64,000 nucleotides of DNA from Mycobacterium kyogaense (GTDB lineage Bacteria > Actinomycetota > Actinomycetes > Mycobacteriales > Mycobacteriaceae), in contig NZ_QJUA01000011.1 in NCBI RefSeq assembly GCF_003254575.1, forward strand, positions 1 to 64,000, given 5' to 3'. The notes under the pieces are model-generated. The model saw only the letters and a list, made by a program, of their open reading frames with translations, searched no databases and was not told where the DNA came from. A program made the position numbers and the translations under genes. Shown one piece after another: positions 26,975 through 36,346 of this stretch. Position 1 is the first letter of the stretch, and each line of letters starts with the position of its first letter.

Positions 26975-27838
26975 ATGCCAGGAGTGCAGGATCGCGTCGT
27001 CGTGGTCACCGGCGCCGGAGGCGGCCTCGGCCGCGAATACGCGCTGACGCTGGCCCGCGAAGGTGCCAGCGTGGTCGTCAACGATCTCGGCGGCGCGCGC
27101 GACGGCACCGGCGCCGGCCACAACATGGCAGACGAGGTCGTCAAAGAGATCAAGGACGCCGGTGGGCGCGCGGTGGCCAACTACGACTCCGTCGCCGAGC
27201 CCGAGGGCGCTGCCAACATCATCAAGACCGCGGTCGACGAGTTCGGCAAGGTCGACGGTGTGGTCAGCAACGCGGGCATCCTGCGCGACGGCACCTTCCA
27301 CAAGATGGAGTTCGCCAACTGGGACGCCGTGCTGAAGGTGCACCTGTACGGCGGCTACAACGTCGTCCGGGCGGCCTGGCCGCACTTCCGGGAGAACGGG
27401 TTCGGCCGCGTCGTCGTCGCGACCTCGACCAGCGGACTGTTCGGCAACTTCGGCCAGGCCAACTACGGCGCTGCCAAGCTCGGCCTCGTCGGCATGATCA
27501 ACACGCTGGCCCAGGAAGGCGCCAAGTACAACATCAAGACCAACGCGATCGCCCCGATCGCGGCCACCCGGATGACGCAGGACATCCTGCCGCCCGAGGT
27601 CTTCGAGAAGCTCACACCCGAGTACGTCGCCCCGGTGGTGGCCTACCTGTGCACCGAAGAGGTGCCCGACACCGCGTCGGTGTTCATCGTCGGCGGCGGC
27701 AAGGTCCAGCGGGTGGCACTGTTCCAGAACAAGGGTGTGACGTTCACCGAGGTGCCGTCGGTCGACGACGTCGCGGGTAAGTGGGGCGAGATCACCGATC
27801 TGTCCGCGGCCGAGCGCGCGTCGTTCAACCTCGGCTGA
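26975..27838 (+). CDS. Short-chain dehydrogenase/reductase (Rv0148-like)
   Basis: This is a 287-residue SDR. Its cofactor motif is TGAGGGLG (12-19), with NDLGG, the NAG motif (99-101), and the active-site Tyr164 and Lys168 (QANYGAAK) with an upstream TSTSG serine stretch. The sequence resembles the dehydrogenase domain of peroxisomal multifunctional hydroxyacyl-CoA enzymes, so a 3-hydroxyacyl or steroid substrate is plausible. The start follows AAAGGGG 12 bases after the aldehyde dehydrogenase. Confidence 0.92.
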   Translation: MPGVQDRVVVVTGAGGGLGREYALTLAREGASVVVNDLGGARDGTGAGHNMADEVVKEIKDAGGRAVANYDSVAEPEGAANIIKTAVDEFGKVDGVVSNAGILRDGTFHKMEFANWDAVLKVHLYGGYNVVRAAWPHFRENGFGRVVVATSTSGLFGNFGQANYGAAKLGLVGMINTLAQEGAKYNIKTNAIAPIAATRMTQDILPPEVFEKLTPEYVAPVVAYLCTEEVPDTASVFIVGGGKVQRVALFQNKGVTFTEVPSVDDVAGKWGEITDLSAAERASFNLG

Positions 27839-27845
27839 GCACTGT

Positions 27846-28808
27846 ATGAAAGCGCTTGTCGCGCAGGAGTTGTCCGGACCCGCGGGGTTGTCCTACACGG
27901 ACATGCCAGACCCCGCGGGCGACGGGCAGGTGGTGATCGACGTACGAGCGGCCGGGGTCTGCTTCCCGGATCTTCTGCTGCTGCGCGGCGAGTACCAGCT
28001 GCGGCTGGATCCGCCGTTCGTGCCGGGCATGGAAGTGGCAGGCACGGTGCGGTCTGCGCCAGCGGGTTCGTCTCTGACTGTCGGACAACGGGTCTCGGCC
28101 TTCACGATGCTCGGCGGGTACGCCGAGCAGGTGGCCGTCGACCCGGGCAGCGTGGTGCCCACACCGCCCGACGTGGACGACGCGGCCGCGGCGGCCCTGC
28201 TGGGCAACTACTACACGATGTACTTCGCGCTGCAGCGCCGCGCGGCGCTGCGGGCTGGGGAAACGGTGCTGGTGCTCGGCTCAGGCGGCGGCGTCGGGAC
28301 CGCGGCGGTGCAGATCGCGAAAGGTCTGGGCGCTCGCGTGGTCGCGATGGTGCACCGTCCGTCGGCGGTGGACTTCGTGAAATCCCTTGGTGCCGACGTC
28401 GTTCTGCCGCTGACCGATGGATGGCTGGATGCGGTCAAGGAGCACACCGACGGCCGCGGAGTCGATGTCGTGGTGGACCCGATCGGTGGGTCTGCCTTCG
28501 ACGACGCCATCCGAGCGCTGGCCCCCGAGGGCCGGCTGCTGGTCATCGGTTTCGCGGCCGGTGGCATCCCGACGGTCAAGGTGAACCGGCTGTTGCTGCG
28601 CAACGTCAGTGTCGTCGGGGTCGGCTGGGGCGAATTCGTCAGACGCACCCCGAGCGCCCAGGCCGAGGTCGGTGCCGGCTTGGCCGAGCTGGTGGCGCAG
28701 GGCCTGAGACCCCCTGAGCCGGTGCGGTTTCCGCTCTCGAACGGGGCGGAGGCGCTGCAGAAGCTGGCCGACGGCGCGATCAACGGGAAGCTGGTTCTCG
28801 AGACGTGA
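27846..28808 (+). CDS. NADPH:quinone oxidoreductase-like MDR protein (Rv0149-like)
   Basis: This is a 320-residue zinc-free medium-chain reductase. An N-terminal GroES-like domain (about 1-120) is followed by a Rossmann domain with GSGGGVGTAAVQ. No structural zinc cysteines are seen, as expected for the quinone oxidoreductase branch. It starts seven bases after the SDR stop, and its own stop overlaps the next gene. The substrate may be a quinone or an enoyl thioester. Confidence 0.88.
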   Translation: MKALVAQELSGPAGLSYTDMPDPAGDGQVVIDVRAAGVCFPDLLLLRGEYQLRLDPPFVPGMEVAGTVRSAPAGSSLTVGQRVSAFTMLGGYAEQVAVDPGSVVPTPPDVDDAAAAALLGNYYTMYFALQRRAALRAGETVLVLGSGGGVGTAAVQIAKGLGARVVAMVHRPSAVDFVKSLGADVVLPLTDGWLDAVKEHTDGRGVDVVVDPIGGSAFDDAIRALAPEGRLLVIGFAAGGIPTVKVNRLLLRNVSVVGVGWGEFVRRTPSAQAEVGAGLAELVAQGLRPPEPVRFPLSNGAEALQKLADGAINGKLVLET

Positions 28809-29506
28809 TGATCCGGGCGCTGGCGTTCGACGTGTTCGGCACCGTCGTCGACTGGCGCTCCAGCGTGGCCCGTGAACTGGCGGCGTTCGGCGACCGGCAT
28901 GGGATCTCCGACGACTGGTCGGCGTTCGCCGATGACTGGCGGGCCGGCTACGTCCCCGCGATGGATCGGGTGCGCCGCGGGGAGCTGCCGTGGACCCGGA
29001 TCGACGACCTGCATCGCGGGCGCCTCGTGGAGCTGCTCGGTGACCGCGGGATCGACGTCGACGACGCGGAGATCCACGACCTGAACCGGGCGTGGCACCG
29101 GTTGGACCCGTGGCCGGATGCGGTGGCGGGGCTGACGCGGCTCAAGAAGCGATTCGTCATCACCACGCTGTCCAACGGCAACGTGTCTCTGCTGACGAAC
29201 ATGGCCAAATACGCAGGGCTGCCGTGGGACTGCGTGCTCTCCGCCGAGATATTCCGGCATTACAAGCCCGACCCTGAGACGTATCGTGGCTGCGCCGAGA
29301 TCCTCGATGTGGCGCCGGATGAGCTGATGATGGTGGCTGCGCACCCGTCGGACCTGCGGGCGGCGCGTGACGCCGGTCTGCGCACCGGCTTCGTGTTCCG
29401 GCCTGCCGAGTACGGTCCGGAGCGGACGCTGCGCAAGCCTGCTACGGATGAATTCGACGTCGTGGCAGATGATTTCGGTGATCTCGCCGAGCAACTCGGA
29501 GCGTGA
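28805..29506 (+). CDS. Type II haloacid dehalogenase-like hydrolase
   Basis: This is a 233-residue HAD hydrolase. The nucleophile is Asp9 in AFDVFGTVVDW. The second motif is TTLSNGN, the lysine motif is HYKPDPETY, and the last acidic motif is VAAHPSDLRAA. This is the pattern of type II L-2-haloacid dehalogenases. GTG at 28805 overlaps the previous stop, and ATG at 28808 is nearly equal. M. tuberculosis does not have it at this spot, as I recall. Confidence 0.88.
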   Translation: MMIRALAFDVFGTVVDWRSSVARELAAFGDRHGISDDWSAFADDWRAGYVPAMDRVRRGELPWTRIDDLHRGRLVELLGDRGIDVDDAEIHDLNRAWHRLDPWPDAVAGLTRLKKRFVITTLSNGNVSLLTNMAKYAGLPWDCVLSAEIFRHYKPDPETYRGCAEILDVAPDELMMVAAHPSDLRAARDAGLRTGFVFRPAEYGPERTLRKPATDEFDVVADDFGDLAEQLGA

Positions 29507-29519
29507 GAGGATCGTGACC

Positions 29520-29927
29520 ATGGCTGTCGCATTGCCGGATGATCTGATCGAACTGCTCGGCAAGCCGAGCCCGTGTTTCGTTGCCACGCTGATGGCCGAC
29601 GGCTCACCGCAGCTCACGGAGACATGGGTGACCACCGACGGCGCCAACGTCGTGCTCAACATCGTGGGCGGCATGCAGAAGGAACGGAACCTGCGGCGCG
29701 ATCCGCGCATCGCGGTCAACGTCGCCGACCCCGACAACGTCTCCCGGTTCTACGAGGTGCGCGGCCGCGTGACGTCGATGACCAGCGAGGGCGGCAAAGA
29801 ACACATCGACGAGTTGTCGCAGAAGTACCTGGGCATCCCGTATCCCTATTTCAGCGGCAACCCGGATGAGACCCGGCTGATCGTGACGATCGAGGCGGAC
29901 AAGGTCAACACCCCGATGGCGGGCTGA
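29520..29927 (+). CDS. PPOX-class flavin/F420-dependent protein
   Basis: This is a 135-residue split-barrel protein. The pattern CFVATLMADGSPQLTETWV, then LNIVGGMQKERNLRRDPRIAV, is typical of pyridoxamine-phosphate-oxidase-like F420 or FMN binders in actinobacteria. The function is probably a deazaflavin-dependent reductase, substrate unknown. ATG at 29520 follows GAGAGG. Upstream in-frame starts lie in the HAD gene and add antisense-like sequence. Confidence 0.85.
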   Translation: MAVALPDDLIELLGKPSPCFVATLMADGSPQLTETWVTTDGANVVLNIVGGMQKERNLRRDPRIAVNVADPDNVSRFYEVRGRVTSMTSEGGKEHIDELSQKYLGIPYPYFSGNPDETRLIVTIEADKVNTPMAG

Positions 29928-29933
29928 TCGGGC

Positions 29934-30419
29934 GTGAGCGCTGCCGGCATCGTCCTGGTCGGGCTGGTGATCGCGGTGGGTCTGGTGGGCATCCTGGTAC
30001 CGATCCTGCCCGGCGGGATTCTGGTGATCGCGGCGATCGGGGTGTGGGCGTTCGTCGAAGGCGGGGCCGTCGCGTGGGTGACGTTCGGCATCGCGGCGGC
30101 GTGTTTCGCTGCGGCGGCAGTGGTGAAGTACGTGTGGCCGGCGCGGCGTATGCGCGACGCCCAGGTGCGGACGTCGGTACTGGTGGTGGGGGCGCTGGCC
30201 GGCATCGTCGGCTTCTTCGTGATCCCGGTCGTCGGGCTGGTGATCGGATTCGTCGGCGGGGTGTTCGGCGCTGAACTGGTGTCGCGTGGCGATCTGAGGC
30301 GTGCTTGGGCGTCGACGGTGCACGCGGTCAAAGGGGCGGCGTTGTCGGTGGGCGTGGAGTTGACGGGGGCGCTGTTGGCGACGGTGGCGTGGGCGGTCGG
30401 GGTGTATCTGACCGTGTGA
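29934..30419 (+). CDS. DUF456 membrane protein
   Basis: This is a 161-residue, glycine-rich hydrophobic protein with about four membrane spans (5-32, 43-66, 80-113, 140-160). It contains the PILPGG segment near residue 23 that marks DUF456 proteins. No catalytic residues are visible, and the function is not known. GTG start six bases after the PPOX stop, so it is the last gene of the run. Confidence 0.82.
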   Translation: MSAAGIVLVGLVIAVGLVGILVPILPGGILVIAAIGVWAFVEGGAVAWVTFGIAAACFAAAAVVKYVWPARRMRDAQVRTSVLVVGALAGIVGFFVIPVVGLVIGFVGGVFGAELVSRGDLRRAWASTVHAVKGAALSVGVELTGALLATVAWAVGVYLTV

Positions 30420-30577
30420 CGGGCATGTGTGCCGGCGGCCCACCGTCAGCGACAGTGTCGGTGTCAGGTTAGCCGGGCTGTGTATCCGGCGACAAAGTCG
30501 CTCGGGGTGGGCCGGCGAGTAACTCTGTCTCGCGCGCGATGCCGTGCGCTGTCGGTGCGCCGTGCGAGATTGCGCTC

Positions 30578-30925
30578 ATGTCCGAGCTCTACGAAATCCG
30601 CGGAATCGGCCTGCGGTCCGTCATCACCGACCACCTGTTCCGCGTCGGCCCACAGACGATCCCCGACCTGCTCGACGCGCTCGAATACCAGGGTTTCACC
30701 GTCGCGGGCCGTCCCGCCAAGACCGTGTCCGATGCTTTGCGGTGGGAGCGCGAACGGGGCCGCGTGCGGCTGGTCCGCCGCGGCAAGTACGCGCCGGCCG
30801 AGATGCCTCGGACGACCGAGCAACGCATCCACCGCCGCGCGATGGAACTGCGCGCCCGCGCTGGGATCGCCGCAGGCCGCGACGACGAACACTTCTGGGA
30901 CCGGGTGGCGCTCTACCTGGACTAG
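30578..30925 (+). CDS. Small winged-helix-like protein of unknown function
   Basis: This is a 115-residue protein that I do not recognise by name. Residues 15-65 (TDHLFRVGPQTIPDLLDALE, then AKTVSDALRWERERGRVRLVRRGKY) look like a HARE-type winged helix: a helix, a short turn, a recognition helix, then a basic wing. The rest is Arg-rich. ATG at 30578 was chosen because the 13 upstream residues are not similar in style. It overlaps the end of the convergent ptpB by four bases. Confidence 0.6.
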   Translation: MSELYEIRGIGLRSVITDHLFRVGPQTIPDLLDALEYQGFTVAGRPAKTVSDALRWERERGRVRLVRRGKYAPAEMPRTTEQRIHRRAMELRARAGIAAGRDDEHFWDRVALYLD

Positions 30926-31722
30926 CCCTGCAGCTGCGTGCGCAACCGCTGCAGATCCGCCGCCGTGAGCCCGCTGGCCTCCAGATAGCCTGTCAGAGAA
31001 CCGAATTGGTCATCGACCGTGCCCAGCGCCGCTGCCAGGTACTGCTCGCGCACCCCCAGCACCGAATCGGTGAGCCGGGCCTCCGCGAGATCCAACACCT
31101 CCGGCGACTCCGCCGCCCGCGCCCTCAAATTTGCCAGGATGCTCTCCCGCAGCTGCGGCACCGCCTCGTTGCTGCGCAGGTAGTCCGCCATCACCGCGTC
31201 GCGCCCCACGCCGGCCGCCTCGAGCACCACCGCGGTCGTGAAGCCCGTGCGATCCTTGCCCGCGAAGCAGTGCGCCAACACGCGTCGCCCCGAGCCCAGC
31301 AGCGTCACCACCTCGCGGACCGCCCGCTGCGCCAGCGGAGCGCTCGCGATCCGCCCGTACTCCTCGGTCATGTAGCGCGCCGCCGCGTCGGCGACCGACT
31401 CGCCGTCGGACTTCTCGGTCATCATCCGCTTGAACGCGTGCTCGTGCGGCGCCTCGTCATCAGACGCCGTCGTCTCGACGAACGGCAGATGGTGGATGTC
31501 GACCCCGTCGGGCACCAGCCCGGGACCATGACGCTCCAGCTCGCGCAGCGTGCGCAGATCGGCGACGTCGGTCACGCCGAACCCGCGCAACGCGGCACGC
31601 CCGGCGTCGTCGAGCTTGGACAGCTCGCTGGCGCGGAAGAAGCGGCCGGGCACGATGCCGGTCTGCTCGGCGACATCGCGGAAGTTCCAGGCGCCCGACA
31701 GCTCGTCGCCGGCCGAAGCCAC
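30922..31722 (-). CDS. ptpB: Protein tyrosine/lipid phosphatase PtpB
   Basis: This is a 266-residue phosphatase. The signature loop is HCFAGKDRTGF, with catalytic Cys152 and Arg158. The N-terminal GAWNFRDV and the RFFRASEL segments are hallmarks of PtpB (Rv0153c). PtpB acts on phosphotyrosine, phosphoserine and phosphoinositides, and is secreted in M. tuberculosis without a classical signal. The GTG start shares one base with the fadE2 stop (TAGTG) and lines up with the known N-terminus as I remember it. The ATG at 31755 would overlap fadE2 by 34 bases. Confidence 0.92.
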   Translation of the reverse strand: MASAGDELSGAWNFRDVAEQTGIVPGRFFRASELSKLDDAGRAALRGFGVTDVADLRTLRELERHGPGLVPDGVDIHHLPFVETTASDDEAPHEHAFKRMMTEKSDGESVADAAARYMTEEYGRIASAPLAQRAVREVVTLLGSGRRVLAHCFAGKDRTGFTTAVVLEAAGVGRDAVMADYLRSNEAVPQLRESILANLRARAAESPEVLDLAEARLTDSVLGVREQYLAAALGTVDDQFGSLTGYLEASGLTAADLQRLRTQLQG

Positions 31723-32978
31723 TAGCTGGTCACCGCTACGCCCGTCGGGCGGCATGCCGCCGCGGCCAGCGCCGACTTCTCTTTGCCCAACTCGGCTCTG
31801 GCGATCGTGCGCATGTGCACCTCGTCAGGCCCGTCGAACAGCCGCATCGCCCGATGCCAGCCGTACATGCGGGCCAGCGGCACATCGTCACAGATGCCCA
31901 TCCCGCCGTGCACCTGGATCGCGCGGTCGATGACGTCGCACGCCATCTTCGGCGCCACCGCCTTGATCTGCGCGACCAGCAGCTGGGCGTCCTTGTGCTT
32001 GTTGCCGACCTGGTCGATCGTCCACGCCGCCTTGTGGCACAGCATCCGTGTCTGATCGATCTGGTTGCGCGACAACGCGATCTGCTCACGCACCACGCCC
32101 TGCTCGGCCAGCGGCTTGCCGAACGCGACGCGGCTCTGCACCCGGTCAATCATCAGCGCCAGCGCCCGCTCGGCCACGCCGATCGCGCGCATGCAGTGGT
32201 GGATGCGGCCCGGGCCCAACCGGGCTTGGGCGATCGCGAACCCGCTGCCCTCGGAATCGAGCAGGTTCGACGACGGCACTCGCACGTTGTCGAAGGAGAC
32301 CTCGCAGTGGCCGTGCTGGTCCTGCCAGCCGAACACCGGCAGCGACCGCTCGATCGACACCCCCGGGGTGTCGACGGGCACCAAGATCATCGACTGCTGC
32401 TGGTGACTGGCCGCATCCGGGTTGGTACGACCCATCACGATCAGGATCTTGCACCGCGGATCAGCGGCGCCGGAGATCCACCACTTGCGGCCGTTGATGA
32501 CGTAGTCGTCCCCGTCGCGCAACATCGTGGTCTCGATGTTGCGCGCATCGCTGGAGGCCACCGCCGGTTCGGTCATCGCGAACGCGCTGCGGATCTCGCC
32601 GGCCAGCAGCGGTTCGAGCCACTGCTCGCGCTGCTCCGGAGTCGCGAACAGATGCAGCGTCTCCATGTTGCCGGTGTCGGGGGCTGCGCAGTTGGTGACC
32701 TCCGGGCCGATCTCCATGCTCCAGCCCGTCAGCTCCGCCAGCGGCGCGTATTCCAGGTTGGTGAGCCCGGATTCAGCGGGCAGGAACAGATTCCACAAGC
32801 CGCGCTTCTTGGCTTCGGCCTTCAACTCCTCGACCACCGGTGGCACCGTGTGATCCCCGGGACCGGCCTCTCGGCGGTACCTCTCGTAGGACTCCTCGGC
32901 GGGGATGACGCGCTCGACCATGAACTCGGTCAACCGCGCGTGGTAATCGGCCCCTTTGGCAGACATCGCGAAGTCCAT
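31722..32978 (-). CDS. fadE2: Acyl-CoA dehydrogenase FadE2
   Basis: This is a 418-residue flavin acyl-CoA dehydrogenase. It has the [16 protein letters not shown] flavin/substrate segment, [13 protein letters not shown], and the C-terminal [21 protein letters not shown] segment. The last is typical of the ACAD10/11-like group. It does the first oxidation in breakdown of an acyl-CoA. The ATG at 32978 was chosen over a GTG three codons upstream. It is directly followed by ptpB, as in Rv0154c-Rv0153c. Confidence 0.92.
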   Translation of the reverse strand: MDFAMSAKGADYHARLTEFMVERVIPAEESYERYRREAGPGDHTVPPVVEELKAEAKKRGLWNLFLPAESGLTNLEYAPLAELTGWSMEIGPEVTNCAAPDTGNMETLHLFATPEQREQWLEPLLAGEIRSAFAMTEPAVASSDARNIETTMLRDGDDYVINGRKWWISGAADPRCKILIVMGRTNPDAASHQQQSMILVPVDTPGVSIERSLPVFGWQDQHGHCEVSFDNVRVPSSNLLDSEGSGFAIAQARLGPGRIHHCMRAIGVAERALALMIDRVQSRVAFGKPLAEQGVVREQIALSRNQIDQTRMLCHKAAWTIDQVGNKHKDAQLLVAQIKAVAPKMACDVIDRAIQVHGGMGICDDVPLARMYGWHRAMRLFDGPDEVHMRTIARAELGKEKSALAAAACRPTGVAVTS

Positions 32979-33002
32979 GCCCGCCACGATATGACACGTG
33001 TC

Positions 33003-33671
33003 TCACTCCGCTCCGCGGCCCTCCCGGCTGTTGCGGTAGGCGGACTTGCGCAGTGACGTGAGCCACTGCGGCAGCAGCTCGATCTGCGCGCCGCTGCGTT
33101 GCGTCGGGTCGAACGGCTGATCGCATTCGGGCTCGTCACCGCACAGCGCGCGCTCGAATCGCAACGTCGCCAGCGGTGTGAAAGCCCCGCCGCCGCGGGC
33201 TTGCTCGACGGTGAACTCGACCGGTCCCGAGGCCAGCCGCGTACGTATCGCCTCCACCGACAATCCATCGTGGTCGACCGCGGTCACCATGTGAGCCCGC
33301 AGCCAGAACACACCACCGCGATACCCCAGCGGCATGAGCGTGGAGTACTGCGCCGCCGGCCACGTCCGCGTCGGCCGCAGCACCACCCGCGCCGTCGACG
33401 ACACCATCAGCACGTCCCACGGCACCGCAGCGTCAGCGTCGCGCTGCATCCGCCACGCCAGCCCGGCGAAGTCGGGCAGAGAGCCGGGCGTGCCTGCGCC
33501 CTTGGAGATCCGGCCGACGACCTCACCGGACACCAGCGGCAGCCCCTCGCCGTCCGGGGCCACCCGCGTGACCGTCCCTGCACACAACACCCCGGCGGGG
33601 TGGAAGACGCGCCGGCTGCGCAGCGCCGAACCGGCCTTCAGGGGGAGAGTGGTCAGGTCCGAGATGCTCAC
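33003..33671 (-). CDS. Conserved actinobacterial protein, possible catalase-like fold
   Basis: This is a 222-residue protein from the GTG used here. It has a pattern known to me from mycobacterial proteins loosely called phosphodiesterases: FHPAGVLCAGTV, then GRISKGAGTPGSLPDFAGLAWR, then a late VEQARGGGAFTPLA. The DFAGLAWR and SKG segments recall the small-catalase or heme fold, but no heme ligand can be shown. An upstream GTG at 33713 would add 14 residues. Ribosome binding sites are poor for both. Confidence 0.6.
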   Translation of the reverse strand: MSISDLTTLPLKAGSALRSRRVFHPAGVLCAGTVTRVAPDGEGLPLVSGEVVGRISKGAGTPGSLPDFAGLAWRMQRDADAAVPWDVLMVSSTARVVLRPTRTWPAAQYSTLMPLGYRGGVFWLRAHMVTAVDHDGLSVEAIRTRLASGPVEFTVEQARGGGAFTPLATLRFERALCGDEPECDQPFDPTQRSGAQIELLPQWLTSLRKSAYRNSREGRGAE

Positions 33672-33749
33672 CTGAAGATGTCTGCCCCGATCCGAGGCGA
33701 TCAAACGTGGCACCGTTTGGCCGCACCGGCCACGGGTACACCGCGCGCC

Positions 33750-35267
33750 ATGCCTTCACTGTGGACCGACGGCCGCCTGGAAGCCCCCACCCCGGCCAGC
33801 CAGATCGACAGCGTCACCGCCGCCGACGTCGTCGTGGTCGGCGCGGGGATCACCGGCCTGACCACCGCGCTGTTGCTGTCGCGGGCCGGTAAGTCGGTCG
33901 TCGTGGTCGAAGCCCGCCACGTGGGAGCGGCGACGACCGGCAACACCACCGGCAAGGTGAGCGTGCTGCAGGGCAGCAAGCTGGCCAGCATCGCCGGAAA
34001 GCACGGCACCGACACGTTGCGCGCCTATGTCACCGGCAACACCGAGGGCCGGGACTGGCTCGTGCGGCACTGCGAGGAACACGGGCTCAGCTACCAGCGC
34101 GAGGACGACCACGCGTACGCACAGAACGCACAGGGGCTCAGCACGGTGCGCGACGTCCACGCGGCGTGCCGCGAGGCCGGACTGGATGCGCACTGGGTCG
34201 ACGAGGCCGACGTCCCGTTCCCGTTCGCCGGCGGGGTGCGGCTGCGCGATCAGGCGCAGATCGACCCGATTCCCTACCTGTCCAGCCTGGTCACCGAACT
34301 CGAACGCCACGGCGGCATCCTGCTTCAGGGGGTGCGCGCCACCTCGGTGTCGGGCAGCGGGCCGCTGCGGGTGGCCCTGCGTCGGACCGCCGGCGAACAG
34401 GACACCCGGGCCGCCGAGCACACCGTCACCGCGCAGCGCGTCGTGCTGGCCACCGGGATCCCGGTCCTCGACCGCGGCCTCTTCTTCGCTCGCATGGAGC
34501 CGAAACGCTCCTACTGCATGGCTTTTGACGTTCCCGGCGACATCACCCGATCGATGTACCTATCGGTCGACTCGCCGAGCCGCTCGGTGCGGTACGCACC
34601 CGGCGACACCGGCGACAAGCTCATCGTCGGCGGTGCCGGCCACACCGTCGGGCGGTCCTCGCACCCGAAGGACGCCGTCACCGAACTGGCGCGTTGGGCG
34701 GCCCTGCACTTCCCCGGCGCCGTACAGACCCACTACTGGTCGGCGCAGGACTACCACCCGATCGACGAACTGCCCTATGTCGGGCCGCTGCTGCCGAAGA
34801 TGGAAAACATCCTCGTGGCAACGGGATTCGACAAGTGGGGGATGACCAACGGGGTGGCCGCGGCGCTGGCGCTGTCTTCCCGCATCCTCGGCGGCCGCAT
34901 GGACTGGGCGGCGGCGTTCGCCAGCTGGAGCCCGCACGAACTCACCGGCATCCCGACCGCGCTGCAGCTCAACATGGAGGTCGGGTTCCAGCTCGCCAAG
35001 GGGTGGATCTCCCCGCTCACCGCGTCGTCGGAGGTTCCCGAGGAGGGGCAGGGCGTGGTCAGCGGTGCGCCGTGGAAGATGACGGCCACCAGCGTCGTCG
35101 ACGGCGTCACCCGCACCGTGTCCCCGGTGTGCCCGCACCTCGGCGGCGTCGTCAACTGGAACGACTCCGACCTCGCCTGGGAGTGCCCGCTGCACGGATC
35201 CCGGTTCGCACCCGACGGCGCGCTCATCGAGGGCCCGGCCACCCGAGGGTTGACGGCATCCCAATAG
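33750..35267 (+). CDS. FAD-dependent oxidoreductase with C-terminal Rieske domain
   Basis: This is a 505-residue two-domain protein. Residues about 25-390 are a DAO-type FAD domain: VVVGAGITGLTTAL near the N-terminus and the TGFDKWGMTNG segment at about 360. Residues about 415-505 are a Rieske [2Fe-2S] domain with C461-x-H463 and C479-x-x-H482. The fusion is known in bacteria as a glycine/D-amino-acid oxidase-like redox protein. Substrate and electron partner are not evident. The ATG at 33750 gives the full FAD motif. It ends one base before the convergent AraC gene. Confidence 0.9.
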   Translation: MPSLWTDGRLEAPTPASQIDSVTAADVVVVGAGITGLTTALLLSRAGKSVVVVEARHVGAATTGNTTGKVSVLQGSKLASIAGKHGTDTLRAYVTGNTEGRDWLVRHCEEHGLSYQREDDHAYAQNAQGLSTVRDVHAACREAGLDAHWVDEADVPFPFAGGVRLRDQAQIDPIPYLSSLVTELERHGGILLQGVRATSVSGSGPLRVALRRTAGEQDTRAAEHTVTAQRVVLATGIPVLDRGLFFARMEPKRSYCMAFDVPGDITRSMYLSVDSPSRSVRYAPGDTGDKLIVGGAGHTVGRSSHPKDAVTELARWAALHFPGAVQTHYWSAQDYHPIDELPYVGPLLPKMENILVATGFDKWGMTNGVAAALALSSRILGGRMDWAAAFASWSPHELTGIPTALQLNMEVGFQLAKGWISPLTASSEVPEEGQGVVSGAPWKMTATSVVDGVTRTVSPVCPHLGGVVNWNDSDLAWECPLHGSRFAPDGALIEGPATRGLTASQ

Positions 35268-35268
35268 C

Positions 35269-36222
35269 TCAGCGGCGCAACGAATCCGATGGATTGACCC
35301 CGTAGGCCCGGCGGTACATCGCCGCAAAGCGGCCGGTGTGCGCGAACCCCCAGCGGGCCGCGATGATCGACACCGTGGTGTCCGCCGGATCGGAGCGGAG
35401 CAAGTCGCGGTGGGCATGGTCGAGCCGGACGCGGCGAAGGTACTCCATCGGCGTCATGTCCAGGTGCTTGCGGAACATGTACTGCAGGGCCCGCGGCGTC
35501 ACGTGGATACTCTCCGCGATGTCGGTCACCGCGACATCGCAATCGGCACTGCTCTCGATGAAAGAAATTGCACGCCTGAGTAATTCGGGTTTCGCGTCGA
35601 GGCGGTCCGTCGCCGTGAGCTCGACGGCGGCGGTCGTCGGGAACGCCTCGAGCACCACCGCCGCGAGCATCGACTCCGTCGTCGACGCCACCAGCGGGGT
35701 GACCGCAACCTCGTCGGACATCACCACATCACGGACGTAGGAGATCGCGCGGTCCAGGCGCTGGTGTGCGTCAACAGACACCGCACGGTGACCCGTCAAC
35801 CGCACGCGCGCGCCGTCGACCGTCGACGCGACCCGGTCCAGCAGATCGGTGCCGAACATCGTCAGGTCGTACCGTGCGCTCAGCACCCGCCCGGAGTACG
35901 GCAGCTCGGGCGGGGAGAACAGCGTGACATCGCCGGGAGCGAACACGTCGGTCGGCTCGTCGATGAAGTTCTCCTCGATCGTCCCGTCGTGCACCCGGCA
36001 CAGACAGATACGGCCCAGCGGGTCGGCGTCATAGGACATCGAGAAGCCGAGATCGAGCTCGTCATAGCTGATCTCACCCAACCAGCGACGTTCGATCCGG
36101 GCGGACGCGGTCTCACCGTCGCCCGCACCGATCGACATCTTGGTGTAGGCACGGACCAGGAAATCCTCCGTGGCCGCGAGATCACGGCTCTCGAACTCGA
36201 GATCCTCATGTGCAGTGGTCAT
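35269..36222 (-). CDS. AraC-family transcriptional regulator
   Basis: This is a 317-residue protein. The N-terminal half resembles AraC-binding-like regulators of the NphR/AlkS type. The C-terminal double helix-turn-helix (about 220-317) contains IAESIHVTPRALQYMF, then PMEYLRRVRLDHAHRDL, then ARWGFAHTGRFAAMYRRAYG. ATG at 36222 has a GAGG upstream. The frame is open further upstream without AraC-like sequence. It faces the FAD/Rieske gene tail to tail and diverges from the response regulator, so its target is unclear. Confidence 0.85.
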   Translation of the reverse strand: MTTAHEDLEFESRDLAATEDFLVRAYTKMSIGAGDGETASARIERRWLGEISYDELDLGFSMSYDADPLGRICLCRVHDGTIEENFIDEPTDVFAPGDVTLFSPPELPYSGRVLSARYDLTMFGTDLLDRVASTVDGARVRLTGHRAVSVDAHQRLDRAISYVRDVVMSDEVAVTPLVASTTESMLAAVVLEAFPTTAAVELTATDRLDAKPELLRRAISFIESSADCDVAVTDIAESIHVTPRALQYMFRKHLDMTPMEYLRRVRLDHAHRDLLRSDPADTTVSIIAARWGFAHTGRFAAMYRRAYGVNPSDSLRR

Positions 36223-36346
36223 CAGGGCCTCACGCCAACAGACAGCGGTGCCGCGGGGCCATGGCTTCGCCCCCTCAACTGCGCGCCAGTCTACCCAGTG
36301 CGGCTCGCGCGCGAGGAAACGGGACGTCGCAGGGATTCGCTGTGGA